From Acorus gramineus (lineage: Eukaryota; Streptophyta; Magnoliopsida; Acorales; Acoraceae), in assembly GCA_030737835.1 (NCBI GenBank), contig CM060848.1, forward strand, positions 8,931,238 through 8,995,237: a stretch of 64,000 nucleotides of DNA, written 5' to 3'. Below are positions 33,990 through 46,664 of this stretch, in pieces. A program made the position numbers and the translations under genes. Under the pieces are notes generated by a model that was given only the letters and a program-made list of their open reading frames with translations, ran no database searches and was not told where the DNA came from. The first letter of the stretch is position 1. Every line of letters starts with the position of its first letter.

Positions 33990-34545
33990 AAAAGTTGGTA
34001 TCAGAGCCTGGTCCTGTCAGAGCCTAAGTCTAGTCGTATAGATGATGAGTCGTAGGATTGTCATCCAAGTACTCTTGTTTTAGAAGTTATCTTAGGTTGC
34101 TGACATGCCTCCTCGCATCCGTTGACGTGGACGTGACCCCCTGGACCCACCCTTAAGTTGTCGATTGGGTCGACTGGTTAGGGTCAGTTGTTAGATCTCT
34201 TGTGCGGGATTAAGGTTTGGGTAGGAGATTCCAGCCTAGTAGTGTGTTAGTGATGAATTGGTTGCAATTTCTAAAGTATGGATTGCGTCTCGATAATGGA
34301 GCTTCTTCCCCGTGCATCGGTATCGCTAGTAACCATGGAGTTCGCGTGCGGCGCTTGTGTAAAGTGTTGAGGATGTGGCGTATTGCTCATTAAGGGATGA
34401 TGTCTTCTTCTAGACTTCCTACTCCGGATTAAGGGGCCTTGCAGGGTCAGCGTTGAGACCCGGGCTAGGGTACTCCGTGTTCCTTGTTTGGTGGTAGAGT
34501 ATCTTTCTTGTGGAGCGTCACTTTTTTTTTGGTGGGGTGTCACTT
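33990..34545 (+). mobile_element. Primer binding site and truncated leader of the Gypsy element
   Basis: TGGTATCAGAGC at 33996-34007 is the initiator-tRNA-Met primer binding site. About 100 bp later an ATG at 34105 begins MPPRIR, like the MPPR start of many plant Ty3/Gypsy Gag proteins, but the frame stops after six codons. The internal region is lost after roughly 540 bp, so no Gag, Pol or second LTR follows. Confidence 0.7.
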
Positions 34546-34934
34546 TGCATCATACAAAGTTTGGGTCTTTCGGTTATGACAGTTTCCCACGCTATTTTCG
34601 AAGTGCAGTTGTCATGAGCATAAGTTATGTCATGAGAATAAGTCATCCAAATAATAGAATCACCCATCTAGTTGAAATTTGATAAAATGCCTAGTTCATA
34701 TCATTTCCCATGTTTGATTAGTGTACTGACTATTGTAGATTTTGGAATTCCATTCAGTTTCCCACCGTTTCCAGATTTTGGGCAGACACCAATCAGCCCC
34801 AAAAAGAAGCACCAGTGCCTATTTTTAATCATTCGCAATGTTGTTCTACCACTGACCACTATTTTAACATCTTCCTTCAACCTCCATAAGTTTTGGTAAG
34901 CCACTTTCACAATCCAAATGGGATGATTCTATTA
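34546..34934. other. Unassigned DNA between the Gypsy remnant and the PIF tip
   Basis: The stretch at about 34568-34665 is loosely an inverted copy of 34920-34990: gggtgattctattatttgga on the minus strand versus gatgattctattaggggcta. Overlapping short frames on both strands have no family features. Confidence 0.35.
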
Positions 34935-35124
34935 GGGGCTATTTGGATAGTGACATAAGCTATTCAGAGTCTTATGACTATTCCAGGAATAGATTACTAT
35001 TCCACTGAAATAGATGATTTTCTGTTTGTTTGTATTTTCTAGTATTCTCATAGTATTCTAGGTGTGTTGTGTGGTTGATAAAGAATATGTTTATAGATAA
35101 AAGGTGAATAAAGTGTTGATAAGA
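34935..35124. mobile_element. Possible detached left tip of the PIF/Harbinger element
   Basis: ggggctatttggatag at 34935-34950 is inverted to atccaaatgggcac at 50206-50219 (minus strand gtgcccatttggat). Because the LINE target repeats adjoin 35124 and 44129, removing the LINE would join this tip to the PIF body. The 3-bp flanks tta and tag do not match cleanly, so the assignment is tentative. Confidence 0.35.
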
Positions 35125-35159
35125 CTTTTTTCTTTTGAGATCCATGGAGGGCACTCTCC

Positions 35160-35730
35160 TTGGTTGGCTATGCCATAGGTAAAAAACCCTACTATAAACC
35201 TTTTGTGGATTTCTTGCACAGACTATGGACACCTAAAGGAAATATGGAAATTTTAATGCGAGATGGTGGCTTCTTTATTGCGAAATTCTCCGATCTAATG
35301 AACGCCATGGAGGGTGGTCCTTGGCTGATGGCGGGGAGACCCATAGTCCTTCGAAAGTGGAATAGGGGTATGGATACGTTTCCCTGCCCTTCCCCTTCAT
35401 ATCTGGGGTACTTGCCTGATCAACAAGCTAGCCAGCGCCATTGGGAAACTTATATATATGGATTCTGCAACTGCAGATAGATCCCGTGTTGCCTGTGTTG
35501 CCTTTGCTAGAATCTGTGTGGAAATATCAGCCAAATCTGATCTTCCAGACTCTATTCTCTATCGTGAGGACAATATATGGAGGAAAATCTATGTTGAATA
35601 AGAATGGAAACCATCTCCTTGGACAAAATGCAACACATTTGACCACTCGGAATCCCAATGTAGTGGGCAAGGTGTAGCCCAAACATTATGTCCCAGTGAC
35701 TAAAACTGGTAATGCAGTTGACTGGTAAGG
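35160..35730 (+). pseudogene. LINE ORF1 (DUF4283 Gag-like protein with zinc knuckle), broken
   Basis: It starts mid-domain with VGYAIGKKPYYKPFVDFLHR, MEILMRDGGFFIAKFSD and GGPWLMAGRPIVLRKWNRGM. These are the DUF4283 blocks of plant LINE ORF1, an RNA-binding structural protein. After a frameshift near 35450 the line continues with MDSATADRSR...CVEISAKSDLPDSI. A zinc-knuckle remnant CNTFDHSESQC follows at about 35636-35668. The N-terminus is missing through 5' truncation. A Ser/Glu/Asn-rich tail frame (35712-36143) follows and may be the C-terminal part. Confidence 0.8.
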
Positions 35731-36324
35731 TAGTTTACTCACAAGCAACACATCCACTGATGGAACACACCCAGGCTATCAACTATCAAGAAGATGCTAC
35801 TCAAGACGAGGTCACTCAGAATTTGATCCAAGGTCCTAGCTCTGCCAATACAGCCGTTGAAAATACATCTCAGGAATTTAGTGAGAACATTGTAACTGTT
35901 GTTGAGAATAGTGGACTAAAGGTAGCACTCACCAACAATTTAGAGGGCGGAACTAGCATCAAATTTAGTGTTCTAGAAATTGAGGATGAATACCCCCAAG
36001 TGGAAGAGCAAACAATTCTAGTGCCCACTGACAATGTTGAAGTATCGTCAGCCATCGTGCTTCCAAATCAAGGTGCGGAGAAAATTCAAGACCCCCCAAA
36101 TTCTGGATTTACAGAGAATATGGAATCATTCTCTCTTGGTTAATGACCCTTCTGACCAAGGCAAGCTTCCTCATAAACATAAGTAGGAAAAACCTCCGCG
36201 CAAGATCATTCCTCTCCAGACCCTGGCCACTTCGATCGCTTTGAAGAGTGACGGTCCCCCCAAATAAACTCCTCTAGGAGTTGCACTCCCAAGCCTGGGG
36301 GAAAATCTCTCTCCATTGGGTCCA

Positions 36325-39300
36325 ATGACCTTTCTAACTTGGAATGTGCGAGGTCTCAATGGTAGAGAAAAGCAATTGGAAGTGAAGAACTTGTTGAACA
36401 AAGAAATTGTGGAAATGGTCTGTCTCCTTGATACAAAGGTTTAGCCCCAGCTCCAACAGAGAATTTGTGATGACATCTTTCCTGGATGTTCCTTCTCCTT
36501 TTCGCCGGATGCTTGTATAGGCATTCTTTTGAATTCTAATAAATTGGACACTCATATCTTGGAATCCTCTCAGCATATGCATCTAAAGGTTATGACTCTC
36601 AACCTAACTCTGCTCTATTTGTTAGTATAGTCTATGCTTCTAATGATCCCTCTGATCGAATCCTGCTTTGGTGCACCTTAATGGAAATGATGAGTGGTCA
36701 GTGGAGATTTCAATGAAGTTCGATACACTCATGAGAAAATTGGGGGGCGCCCAATTCACACTCGTATAGTTCGCAAACTCAATGAAAGCCTTGAAAGAAG
36801 TGGGCTTGAGGACTTGAGAGCGGATGGGCACACTCTTTCTTGGAGCAACCAACAACTCAGTCGTATTTCTTGCATATTGGACAGAGCCCTCGACAACTTT
36901 GGCTTCTTCTCTCAATTGCCTACGGCGGTATCTCATTACCTAGCCCCTGGAATCTCATATCACGCTCCGATCAAGATCTCCCTCCTGCCACCTATTCCAT
37001 TAGGGCCTCGCCCATTCAAATACTTTGAAATGTGGGAATCTCATCCCACACTACATTCAGTGGTACAGTCTGCTTGGTTTTCAGTCTTCTTTGGTTCTCC
37101 AATTTGTATTATTGCCAAGAAGTTAGCAGCAACGAAAGCAGCCCTCAAGCTCTAGAACAAAACAGTCTTTGGACCTGTTCATGATTAGATTCAAGGTAGT
37201 AGGTGGGTACTCTCACAGGCCTAAATGGCCCTCCAATTGAATCCTACTGATCCTGATTTGATCTCTGAAGAATTTGTTGTTAGAAAGTCATACTTGTCCG
37301 AACTGGGAAAGGAAGAAAGCTTCCTCCGACAAAAATCTCGCCAACAATGGCTTGCTTTGGGCGACAAAAATTCCAATTTTTTTCTACTCATCTCTGAAAG
37401 ACAGAATTTCAAGGAACTCTATTAGCAATCTCAAGAATAATGAGGGAACCCACTGCTCTGACCCGGCTAAAATTAAATCTCTGATTGTCAATTATTATCA
37501 ATCTTTGTTGAACAGAGAGAGTGGCCCTTCAATCCTTGAACCTCAATTTGAATCCAAAGTCACCCCTGATCATAATAAAATGCTCACTTTTTCAGTCTCG
37601 TTGGTGGAGCTCCGTGCTGCAGTGTTCAGCCAAAAACCACTTAGCTCCCCTGGTCCGGACAGCTTTCTAGCCGGATTCTATCAAAAATTTTGGGATACTA
37701 TTCAGCTCGATCTTCTCAATGTTGTTCAGCACTTCATATCCACAAGGCGTCTTGTCAAACAAGTGAGCCATTCCTTTATAACCCTCATCCCCAAGACAAC
37801 TCATGCAGATTCCTTAGATAAATTCAGACCCATCTCTTTGTGCAATTCCCTATATAAAATCATTACGAAAGTGCTAGCAACGCGCCTTCAAAAGATCCTT
37901 CCAGGGCTTATTAGTGGGCACCAAACTGCATTTATCAAGGGCTGAAGTATTCACCATAACATATTATTGGCTCATGAATTAGTCACATATCCCAACAAGG
38001 AGGGAAAGGGTCGAGCTTGTATCAAAATTGACCTTCGCAAAGCTTTTGACAGCGTTAGATGGCCCTATCTCCTGCAAATTCTCAAAGGCTTCCAGTTTGC
38101 GGACTCCTGGATTGAGTTGTGCCTTGAGTGTGTCTCCTCAGCTAGCTATTCTGTGCTTGTCAACGAAAGTTCAGAGGGGTTCTTCAATGCATCTTGTGGA
38201 GTCAGACAGGGAGATCCCCTACCCCCCCTTCTTTTCACTTTAGTCATGGAAGGATTTTCATCCTTGCTAAACAAAAAGTTTCAAGAGAATCTTATTAAAC
38301 CTTACATCAAAGGTCCCTGCAATGTTACTCACCTGTGTTTCGTGGATGATCTCCTAGTATTCTCGGATGCTTCACTAGAATCAGCATTAGCACTAAAAAA
38401 AACTTTTTTTCAGATTTCTTTGCCTGGTTTGGACTTCATTTAAATGCTTCCAAGAGCCAAATCTTTGCCAATAGGATGGTGCCCATGTTCTGTGATATCC
38501 TCTCCATCAGTCAACATGCTCTCCCGGTTAAATACCTGGGTCTTCCTCTCTTCACTGGGTCTCTTACGCACTCTCTATGTCAACCTCTCATTGATAAGGT
38601 GTGCATCAGGATCCAAGTATGGACTGGGAAGTTGTTATCGATGGCGAGCAGATTGGAACTTGTGCTGTCAGTCCTATCCTCATACCATTTCTTTTGGTCT
38701 GCTGCCTTTGCGATTCCCAAATTAGCAACTAAAGAAATCGAGCGCATTATTCGCAACTTCTTATGGCAGGGATGTTCTACATCAAAAAAGATTCATCATG
38801 TAAGTTGGAAGTTAGTCCTTCGACCAAAACAATATGTTGGTCTGGGCATCTCATAGATAAATAATTGGAATATGGGGGCCAGTGGAGCTCGACTATGGGA
38901 ACTTGCTTCAAACTCACCCTCAATGTGGGTAGAGTGGATAAGGAAAAGATACCTAAGGAAAGGACATATATGGAAATGTCATCCACAAAATGGCTGCACA
39001 AGTTCTTGGAGACAGATTCTCGAGTCCAGATCTTGGGTAATTCCTCATATAAAGTACATTATATTTGAGGGGGTAAACACTAGTTTATGGAATGACCCAT
39101 GGCTTAATGGGAGAAGCCTTCTTCAAGCCACAGGGAGGGAATTCCTCACACTAGGACCCCTTTCTACATCCTCTCTTTCGATTCTCATCATAGATGGGAA
39201 ATGGGAAAAATCCCCCTAGATTGTATTGATCTTGACCACATTTGGGCTGAAATTTCTGATCTTGAGGTTGGGGGCAAGGGTCCAGATATGCTAATTTGGC

Positions 39301-40082
39301 CATTCAGCAGAAATAGAAAACTCACTCATAGGGAGGCCATTAAACATCTCAGCAACTGCTCTACGGATCCTCCTCCTTGGACCAATTGGCTATGGCAGCC
39401 TAATCAGGTGTAAAAACACTCTTTCCTTGCATGGCAATTTTTCCAAAACAAAATTTCCTCTTTATCTCGATTATTCAGGAAGGGGCTAGTTACATATCAG
39501 ACTTGTCCTCTTTGCTCTATTGGCATTGAAGACGCAGACCATCTTGCACTTCAATGCGCATATTCCAGATTCATTCTGCATAATATTCTCTGAGACATAT
39601 TGGTCAAAAGAAGGGTATCTCGAAGCCTCTCTGTTCTACCAACCTGGTTAGATGCAATGGTTTCTCACCCCTTCGAGAAGACTATAACAGCTATTGTTCT
39701 CTCTAATTTATTATGGTTCAGTTGGCAAGAACGCAACAACCACATATTCATAGGCAAATCTACCCACAAAATGAACCTCTACAATAAAACAAAGGCGGAA
39801 ATATCCCTTCGACTCCAAGGTATTTCTTTCAAAACAGAAATCAACCCGGAGGTCTCATCCATAGAAACTACTTTGGAGCCAATTTGGTTGATAATCCTGA
39901 AACTATCACTCCGGTCCAATGGATCCCCCAGACCCAGTCTTGGACAAAAGGTAAACTCAGATGGATCTTTTTCGGATGATAGAAGGGAATATGGTGCTCT
40001 ACTCAGAAACGACAAGGGTGACTTTCTTATTGGTGTGGCGGGACATTGCAACCTTCCAACCATTAACCTCTTGGAATTTAAA
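36325..40082 (+). pseudogene. LINE ORF2: endonuclease, reverse transcriptase, start of RNase H
   Basis: It begins MTFLTWNVRGLNGREKQLEV, the start of an apurinic-type endonuclease; SGDFNEVRY (about 36700) is its catalytic Asp-Asn block. The reverse transcriptase covers about 37565-38440: FRPISLCNSLYKIITKVLA, GRACIKIDLRKAFDSV, SCGVRQGDPLPPLLF and the catalytic FVDDLLVFSD, both aspartates kept. A zf-RVT domain follows (TCPLCSIGIEDADHLALQC, about 39498-39556). RNase H starts at VNSDGSFSDDRREYGALLRN (about 39951) and is cut at 40082. Many in-frame stops and several frameshifts separate these pieces. The intact protein would make and insert cDNA by target-primed reverse transcription. Confidence 0.87.
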
Positions 40083-43000
40083 TGTTATGCCTGTGTCATT
40101 CAGAGTCTTATTTTTCGATCGGAGTCCCTAAAATTTTAGCTTTTAGCTATCTGCGGGAGTTGGAGTACTCTGATTGAAAATCTAACTGCATATTATAGGT
40201 CCTGGTACCGTTTTGTACTACCCATAAAAATTTCATCGAATTCCAGTAACGTTTTGAAAAATATGCAGTTCCGAATCGCATCTGGGTTTGGCCGTTACTG
40301 GGTTTCGGTGGGTGAGATATTTTTGAGTGTGTGGTTCTTCTCCGCACGCTTACCAATAAATTAAAAATAAGTGGTTGAGTGAGGGTGAGCCTAACCCTAA
40401 CCTCACCACCCCCTTATGGTCACCCCTAGACACTATTTGGGCATAAAAATGACATTTTTGCCCTCTCTCTCTCTTCCCCTCTCTCCCATTTTGTGGATCT
40501 CTCTTTCTCTCCCTCTCTTGGTCTCTTTTTCCCCTCTTTGTGTGTGAAGAAGGAGGAGGAAGAAGCAAAAAGAAGGAGAAGGTGAAGAAGGAAGTGCAAG
40601 AAGGTGAGTGTGTGCACATGTGTTGTTGTTGGTGTTTCTCCTCCCACTCCTCCTTCCTTAGTTGATCCCCTGATTTTTCCCCCCTCTCCCTTTGGTCAGC
40701 CAAGTAGAAGAGAAGCAAAGATGGAGGTTGTGGTAGTGGTGGTGTCGGTTGAGGTGGTCAAGGCGCTTGCGAGCCCCTACATCTCCCCCTTCCCTTCCCC
40801 CTCTCTTTTGGTAAGTTTTCCCTCTTCTTTAACTAATTTTTATTCATGTTTGGGTGTTTGGGAAGGCATGCATGCTTGGTAGTTGGGTTTGGGTGTGTGA
40901 GGAGGGTTGGGGAGGGGTTTAAGGTGGCTGGGCGCGCGCGCGGGTCTGTCCGCAGACCAGGTGCGTGCAAGTACGCGCGGGCGCTGACAGGGCGCGCGAT
41001 GCGTGCACGAGCTTGCGGGGTAGCACGTCTGGGCACGCGGCAGGGCGCAGCAGGCTCGGGGGCTCGTGCGCGCGTGCGGGGCCACGCGTGTGGCTGCCCG
41101 AGGGCTCGGGTAGGTGCTGGGGCACTCGGACATGCGCGCGTATCGTGCATGCTTGCGTGCGAGCCCGTATGCGCGCATGTATGAGTCTTAGGCATTTTTA
41201 ATTAATTCTAAGTGTTTTTGTGTAGTTATACTCACCCCCCCTTTGGATACCTTTGCCTTGCATATCTCGTCGGATGGGATGCGCAACGATCCGGGTATCG
41301 GTGAGTGGCTCGATCCAACCCTTCGGGGAGCGCTCGATGCACGTAGTCGTGCATCGCGCATCCATGGGGCTTCTTTGCACCCTAAATATGCTAGATATTT
41401 GCATGCTAGGCTTGTATAGCTCGTATATTGCATAGAACCCCCTTTTCTACCATATACTTGCCTATGTATCATATTCATGTGTGAATTATTATGTTTGCAT
41501 GCGCCCTTCATATATGGGCATGTGTGATGTGTGTTTATATGAATGTATAGAATATGCATGCCTTAGGTAGTCCCTATTTATAGTACTACCTCCCTATGTT
41601 AGTAATATCTAGCATGATTAAACCTGGGTTAATAACCGGGTGCATACTTAATATTCCCTGGTCATAAGACTGGAGGACGTGGTATGGTTGTTGCACCCAT
41701 TTTGTTGGGGCAAAGCTATGACCAGCTTCCGAAGAGGATGAGACTTTCCCTCTCTCTCGCCCTCCCTCTTTGTGTAAACTGAGTAAGTAGATGTGGTTCC
41801 TACTTGACTCAGGTCCGCTTGGGATTATCAGCATGCACCGGTTGGTGCGCGAGATCGCACTTAACCCTTCCCTTTTAAGTTGGTGATATCCAACGCATGC
41901 TTAAGTTATACCTTGTGTGCTTATATGATTAATTTGCCTCATATGCATGTGTAGTTGGCCTAGTATGTGTGTTGCATGATTTATTGTTTATGATGTATAT
42001 TCATGTTAGGGAGTACCCTATAATTAATCATATGTTATCGCGCATGTTAAAACTATTTAGGCCTATCTGAAATAAACGTGGGTACAACTCGCTGTCGGGT
42101 TGTACCTCATTAGTTAGAGTGCGAGTGATATAATCGCCACCCTGCATATGAGAGATGCACTTGAATGGAATTCAGGAGAATTCATTGTTGTATCGGTTTC
42201 GTTAAACAGGTGGCTATGGCACTAAGTTAGGCCTACCCGTGCTAGGCGCGTGTATGAACCGCCCGTTGGGTTATTTGCCTTGGGCTTATTTCTGCGTGAC
42301 AGCAGAGGTCACCCCTCACGTCCGAGCGACGCACTCGTGTGGAAGTTCAAGCGTATTTCGATAGCATCGGTATGGGATTACCGAGGATAGTTGATTTTCC
42401 ATAGGGTTCGCATTGCGAACGTGAAGTATTCCTCCCAATATCGTCATGCACCGATGCTGCCCAACGTCGAAGCTGTCCTGTTTGGTGCCACTACTTGTAG
42501 GTGCTACCGATGCGTATTGTGGTACACATCTGGCTGAGGTACCGATTGTGGAAGGCCGACAGGTAGAGGCTAAGTGGGAGACGGTTACCGGATGATATTG
42601 CGAGTGTGGAGTCATTCTCCCCTTTGTTGGATCCGTGTTGAAGCTGCCTGGCGTTGAAGCTGTTCTGACAAAGGGCTCCCACCTGTAGGTACTATCGATG
42701 CATTCCGCAGATGTACTAATCATGGGAGTATACCAGGTAGAGGCTACCCGGGAGAGGGCTACCGGATGACGAAGGGTGTAGAGCATAAGGATTATCCCAA
42801 AATTCCCTAGGGTCACCCCTCCGAGGGCTAGGGTGAGGATGAGTTGAGGTCACGTCGTCACGTGACCCTAATACCCATCGAGTATACTCTGGGTATGCTA
42901 CTCCTAACGCTTGAGGTATAGAAGTATGGCTCTACCTCGTAGCGGATGGACTAGTTGTGTCTTGTTATCCAGTAACACCATGTGTTATGGCTAACAATTG

Positions 43001-43604
43001 TTCCTCCCCGTGTGTCCCAAGAGCCTCCTTCCGAGAGTGAGGGTGAGGGCAAGGTATGGTCGCGCCGTCGCGTGACCTTGTTATCCGTTGGGTTTCTACC
43101 CACGTTTTTCCTTGAAAGGAAGTTGCCTTAGTAATGAATTGTTGTTATGGTGTTTGGTTTCCAGCCACTCACTGAGCTTGTAGCTCACCACTCGCGTACT
43201 GTTTCCTTTCAGGGGCAATGTTGGGCATGGAGCTAGAGCTTCCCTGTGGCGTGGTCTTGCGTGCGTGGAGCGTTCCGTCCAGCGGTTGGCGAGTGCGAGG
43301 CTGTCAGCAGTCCTAGAGTCATTTTATGTATTGATAAATCGTGCGTGTTGCACATGATGTATTTCTTTATTTGGACTAGACTTGGCTCTCACATAACAGT
43401 GATTGTGTATTCGAGTCTGTAATAATGTTTTTGGTTTACAAACTTATTGATATTTTTATGCTTCCGCATTTTAGTTGAACTATCAGTTATCATTGTTTTA
43501 CCAGCTTTGTGTGTTATTTATTGGAGTCATTGTTGACCTCTTGTACTTGATAGCTGACACTATATATTACCATGTCTCGGGGACGGCCGCCTTGGGGCGT
43601 GACA
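40083..43604 (+). mobile_element. Solo LTR (3.5 kb) of the Gypsy family, inserted in the LINE
   Basis: It starts TGTTATGCCTGTGTCATT and ends TTGGGGCGTGACA, the same boundaries as the LTR at 30383-33989, with matching internal order. That order includes the CT/agaagaagg leader, the gcgcg block (40930-41180), ttggatccgtgttgaag repeats (42400-42880), and the cactcactgagcttgtagct 3' part. No primer site, internal region or second LTR accompanies it, so it is a solo LTR left by LTR-LTR recombination. It interrupts LINE codons; three A residues on either side (40080-40082 and 43605-43607) may be what remains of the target duplication. Confidence 0.85.
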
Positions 43605-43607
43605 AAA

Positions 43608-44116
43608 GGTATACTTACAGGTTTGGAAATTGGTCTCCAATAGGGAGCCTCAAAAATCTAGTTCGAGTCTGACTCCACCACAGCCATCGCTTGGCTGAAG
43701 GGTAAGGGAATTCTTCCATGGACTGCGCTTCGAATCCAGAGTTCCATACACCATGGTCTTTCGTCCCTTCAATCTTGGAAAGTCTCTCACATCCACCGTG
43801 AAGGAAACAGTGCTGTAGATGAGTTGGCTTCTCACCGTACCACTTTGGGTGAATCCATCATCCGACCTCATCAGATATGGCAATCGCTGGAGAATAATCT
43901 AAGCTCTGACAAAGATGGCACGATTTATTTGCGCAGATCCTAAATATCTATAGGAGTTTTTTTTGGGTGATTCTCTTCTTTTGGAGGACTTGTGCATTTC
44001 TGAACTCCTCCTTTGTGAGGATCAGATCTCCTTTTTTGTGAACATTGCAATGTAAATATGTAGATTTTGTTCAGTTACAACAATACAAAGTTTCCTAATT
44101 ACCAATAAAAAAAAAA
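43608..44116 (+). mobile_element. LINE, 3' part with RNase H end and poly-A tail
   Basis: The reading frame picks up exactly where it stopped at 40082. LEFK is followed by GILTGLEIGLQ, then FESDSTTAIAWLKGKGILPW and SHIHREGNSAVDELASH, which are RNase H blocks including the catalytic Asp in ESDS and the conserved His-Arg-Glu-Asn-Ser. Two in-frame stops are present. The frame ends at TAA 43941-43943. A 3' untranslated region and poly-A (44106-44116) follow, then the 12-bp target repeat. Confidence 0.88.
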
Positions 44117-44128
44117 CTTTTTACTTTT

Positions 44129-45391
44129 AATAATGACTATTTTACCCCCACCTATATGATTTAAATATTCATGTATAAAATCCAAAATTGTTTTTCACCT
44201 GACTTGTACCCAACGCCAAACTTGTGTAATACCTGATTCTGTGTAAAATCCTTCCAATTTTTTTTTTTTGGCTTTTTTTTTTATAAACTATGATGCTTAA
44301 TGTATGCATAGATTTGAAGCTATGATTTATTTTTCTGATTGTAAACACAGCATATACAACTAAATCCTCTTGAAAAGATGAATAAAATCTATAGGTGGAA
44401 TTGTAAGGTGAAGGAATCCCTGATAAGAAACAACAAAGCAATGGGAAATTGATCTACACTTATTACTCCCATTGTCAGATGGAAACCTGTATACCAAACA
44501 TCTGAAATTATGAACCAAAAATTTTCACACACAAACAAGTAAATAGAAAATGATAAACCCATGCTACATTATGTATAGTCATCATGTCCACCACTAGTTT
44601 AAACAACATTGACCTGATACATTATCCGTAGTCATCATGTACACCAGTAGTTTATATAATAGTAGGAAAGAAGTTTGAAACCACAACAGACAAAACAGTT
44701 AGATGTGGAGCTCAGTTGTACCACATAGTCATCAGAATAGTTTAACAAGAAGTAGCACAATAATAACACATACAAGAAAGACAAGTGCAACAGTCAATGT
44801 CACTTGAATTAAAGGCAAATGTTGACCAGTTAACTACATGGACTTTAGGCACGCCTCCTATATCTGTTGAATGGTGAGATGTTTGGTGGTTTCCTCTTAC
44901 AATTGGGACAGAAAGTGACTCCAACGTTGGACAATCAGTTGGTTGATGGGGCTGTGGATAATTGCCCATTCTTTGATGATCACCTGTCAGCGTAAATGAT
45001 TCAATGATTAAGTAGTATGGCTACATTTACCATGTCAAAATGAATGAACGAGTTACAGAGTGTAACTAAAATGAAGAGGTACCAAGCAACTATCATCGTA
45101 TCTCTATGTTGGAGTGAAGTAGATGTTAAATGATACTGACCAATAATGAAAACTATGTACTTCTTACAGGCTCATCCCTCTCCATTGATCCCTTACTTAG
45201 TCATCGCCGCTGCAAGCAATAGGTATTCATTGATTATGTGGAACGTTTATGACAATGAATTAACGTGCAATTGGGGCGGTATTGCAGCATGTCCTTACCT
45301 GTCGAGTAGCCCATAATTGACCCTATATGATACCCCAGAGTTCATTACCATGACTAATGTCGACAAATTGTAATGGAATGGATGCGTCAAT
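44129..45391. other. 3' non-coding region of the PIF element
   Basis: Downstream of the transposase stop. A local duplication (attatgtatagtcatcatg / cattatccgtagtcatcatg, about 44571 and 44621) is visible. No further gene is recognised. Confidence 0.4.
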
Positions 45392-46664
45392 CTACTCATC
45401 ACCAGCATCTTCAACTCGTTCTTGAGACATGTTGAAGAACATATCATTCTCTTGTTCCCTTCGTATGAAGTTGTGGATGATGCAACATGCTAGTACAATG
45501 AGTGTTTGGGTTTTGATTGGGTAGTAAGGCATGAATCTTAGACATTTGAACCTCATTTTTAGAACACCGAACGCCCGTTCAACGACATTCCTTAGTTGTG
45601 AGTGTCTGTGGTTGAATAGCTCATTCGGTCCAGAATATCTACGGTTTCCATGATTCTCAAATTCTGATAGGTGATACCGAGATCCATGGTATGGAGCGAC
45701 AAGCTGTTCTGTATTTGCATATCTAGAGTCTACTAGGTAGAATTTTCCTGATCCAATTGAAATTAGGGGTTCAAATCAGCCAGTTCTGAAGCGTTATTGA
45801 ACATGCAACACACTATGGTTTTTAGTAAATACCTGGTGGCACGTGGAAACCACCACTCTCTAATGCCCATCTCAAGACTTTCATATCTGCCGTTGAACCC
45901 TCCCAACCAGCAATGACATAGAGCAATTGAAGATCGAATGAGCAAACTCCCATTACATTTTGAGACGTCCAACCCTTTCTGTTCCTATATTTGGATGCTT
46001 TGGACTTCAACACCAATGCAGGGATGTGAGTCCCATCAATTGCACCAATTGCATTATGTAGAAAAATATATATACACATATTCAATTTCTTTCATCAAAG
46101 ATACAAAATTTATTAATATGTAATTGTATTGGAATTTGCATACCTTGAAGAATGGGTAGAATATCCGATTAGATCTAACATGTGGATGAACCCCCACTCC
46201 AGCTTGTGGTAATTGAATGAAGTCCTTCCTCAATTCAACCACTGTTCTTAGCACTGCATTAAAATGTCTTGAGATGGTTTCTCCGGAGTGTTAGAATCTC
46301 TCAGATAACATCCGATTTGGTACACCATGACCTATGGCGTGTGGAAAAATTGCAAGCTGTCAATGGAGCTAACATGCCTAGTGTCTTTCATTAAACACCT
46401 CCCATTCAACAAATCTCAAAATCTAAAGAACATTTCCGGTGTGACTCTAAAATTCTCATAAGATCGCACTTCATTACCTTGCATCAACTCATGTATAAAT
46501 TGATGACCTGTCAAATTTCCAGTACGACAGGGTCTTCTATCTATTTGGGGTAGCCTACGCTGCAATCTAAGTGGTAGTATATAAGCAATTTCCCTTAGGA
46601 ATATTTCCTCATCCCACTCTAACTGTTCCCTCAATCTTCTTCTCCTTTCCTCATGCATGTCCAT
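45392..46664 (-). pseudogene. PIF/Harbinger DDE transposase (nuclease ORF), lightly damaged
   Basis: It starts MDMHEERRRRLREQLEWDEE, then RRPCRTGNLTGHQFIHELMQ and HAIGHGVPNRMLSERF, the conserved N-terminal half. After an intron (about 46055-46140), NAIGAIDGTHIPALV carries the first catalytic Asp. After a second intron (about 45755-45835, between FHVPPG and GKFYLVDSRYAN) comes the second Asp in LVDSRY, then HSQLRNVVERAFGVLKMRFK with the catalytic Glu. The end is HNFIRREQENDMFF...DAGDE with stop at 45392-45394. All three acids are intact. Damage is small: a stop after VTPEMFFRF (46416), a frameshift near 46330 and a stop in SERF*HSGE. PIF transposases act with the Myb-like partner encoded just upstream and make 3-bp TWA duplications. 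Confidence 0.9.

Larger units (their letters stand above)
35137..40082 (+). mobile_element. LINE (L1-like, RNase H-bearing), 5' part
   Basis: The element is 5'-truncated, as LINE copies usually are, and starts inside ORF1. It is split by a Gypsy solo LTR after codon Lys of LEFK (40071-40082) and resumes at 43608. The 12-bp flanks cttttttctttt (35125-35136) and ctttttactttt (44117-44128) agree at 11 of 12 and follow the poly-A tail, fixing both ends. Coding parts are described separately. Multiple stops and frameshifts show a dead copy. Confidence 0.88.

Noticed and set aside
40833..41201. Matching open frames in the second LTR
   Set aside because: Same low-complexity cause as in the first LTR; the frames are not collinear between the two copies.
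30383..43604. The two long LTRs as the two ends of one Gypsy element
   Set aside because: The second LTR interrupts LINE codons on both sides, so it is a separate solo LTR; the DNA between them is LINE and other sequence, not Gypsy internal region.
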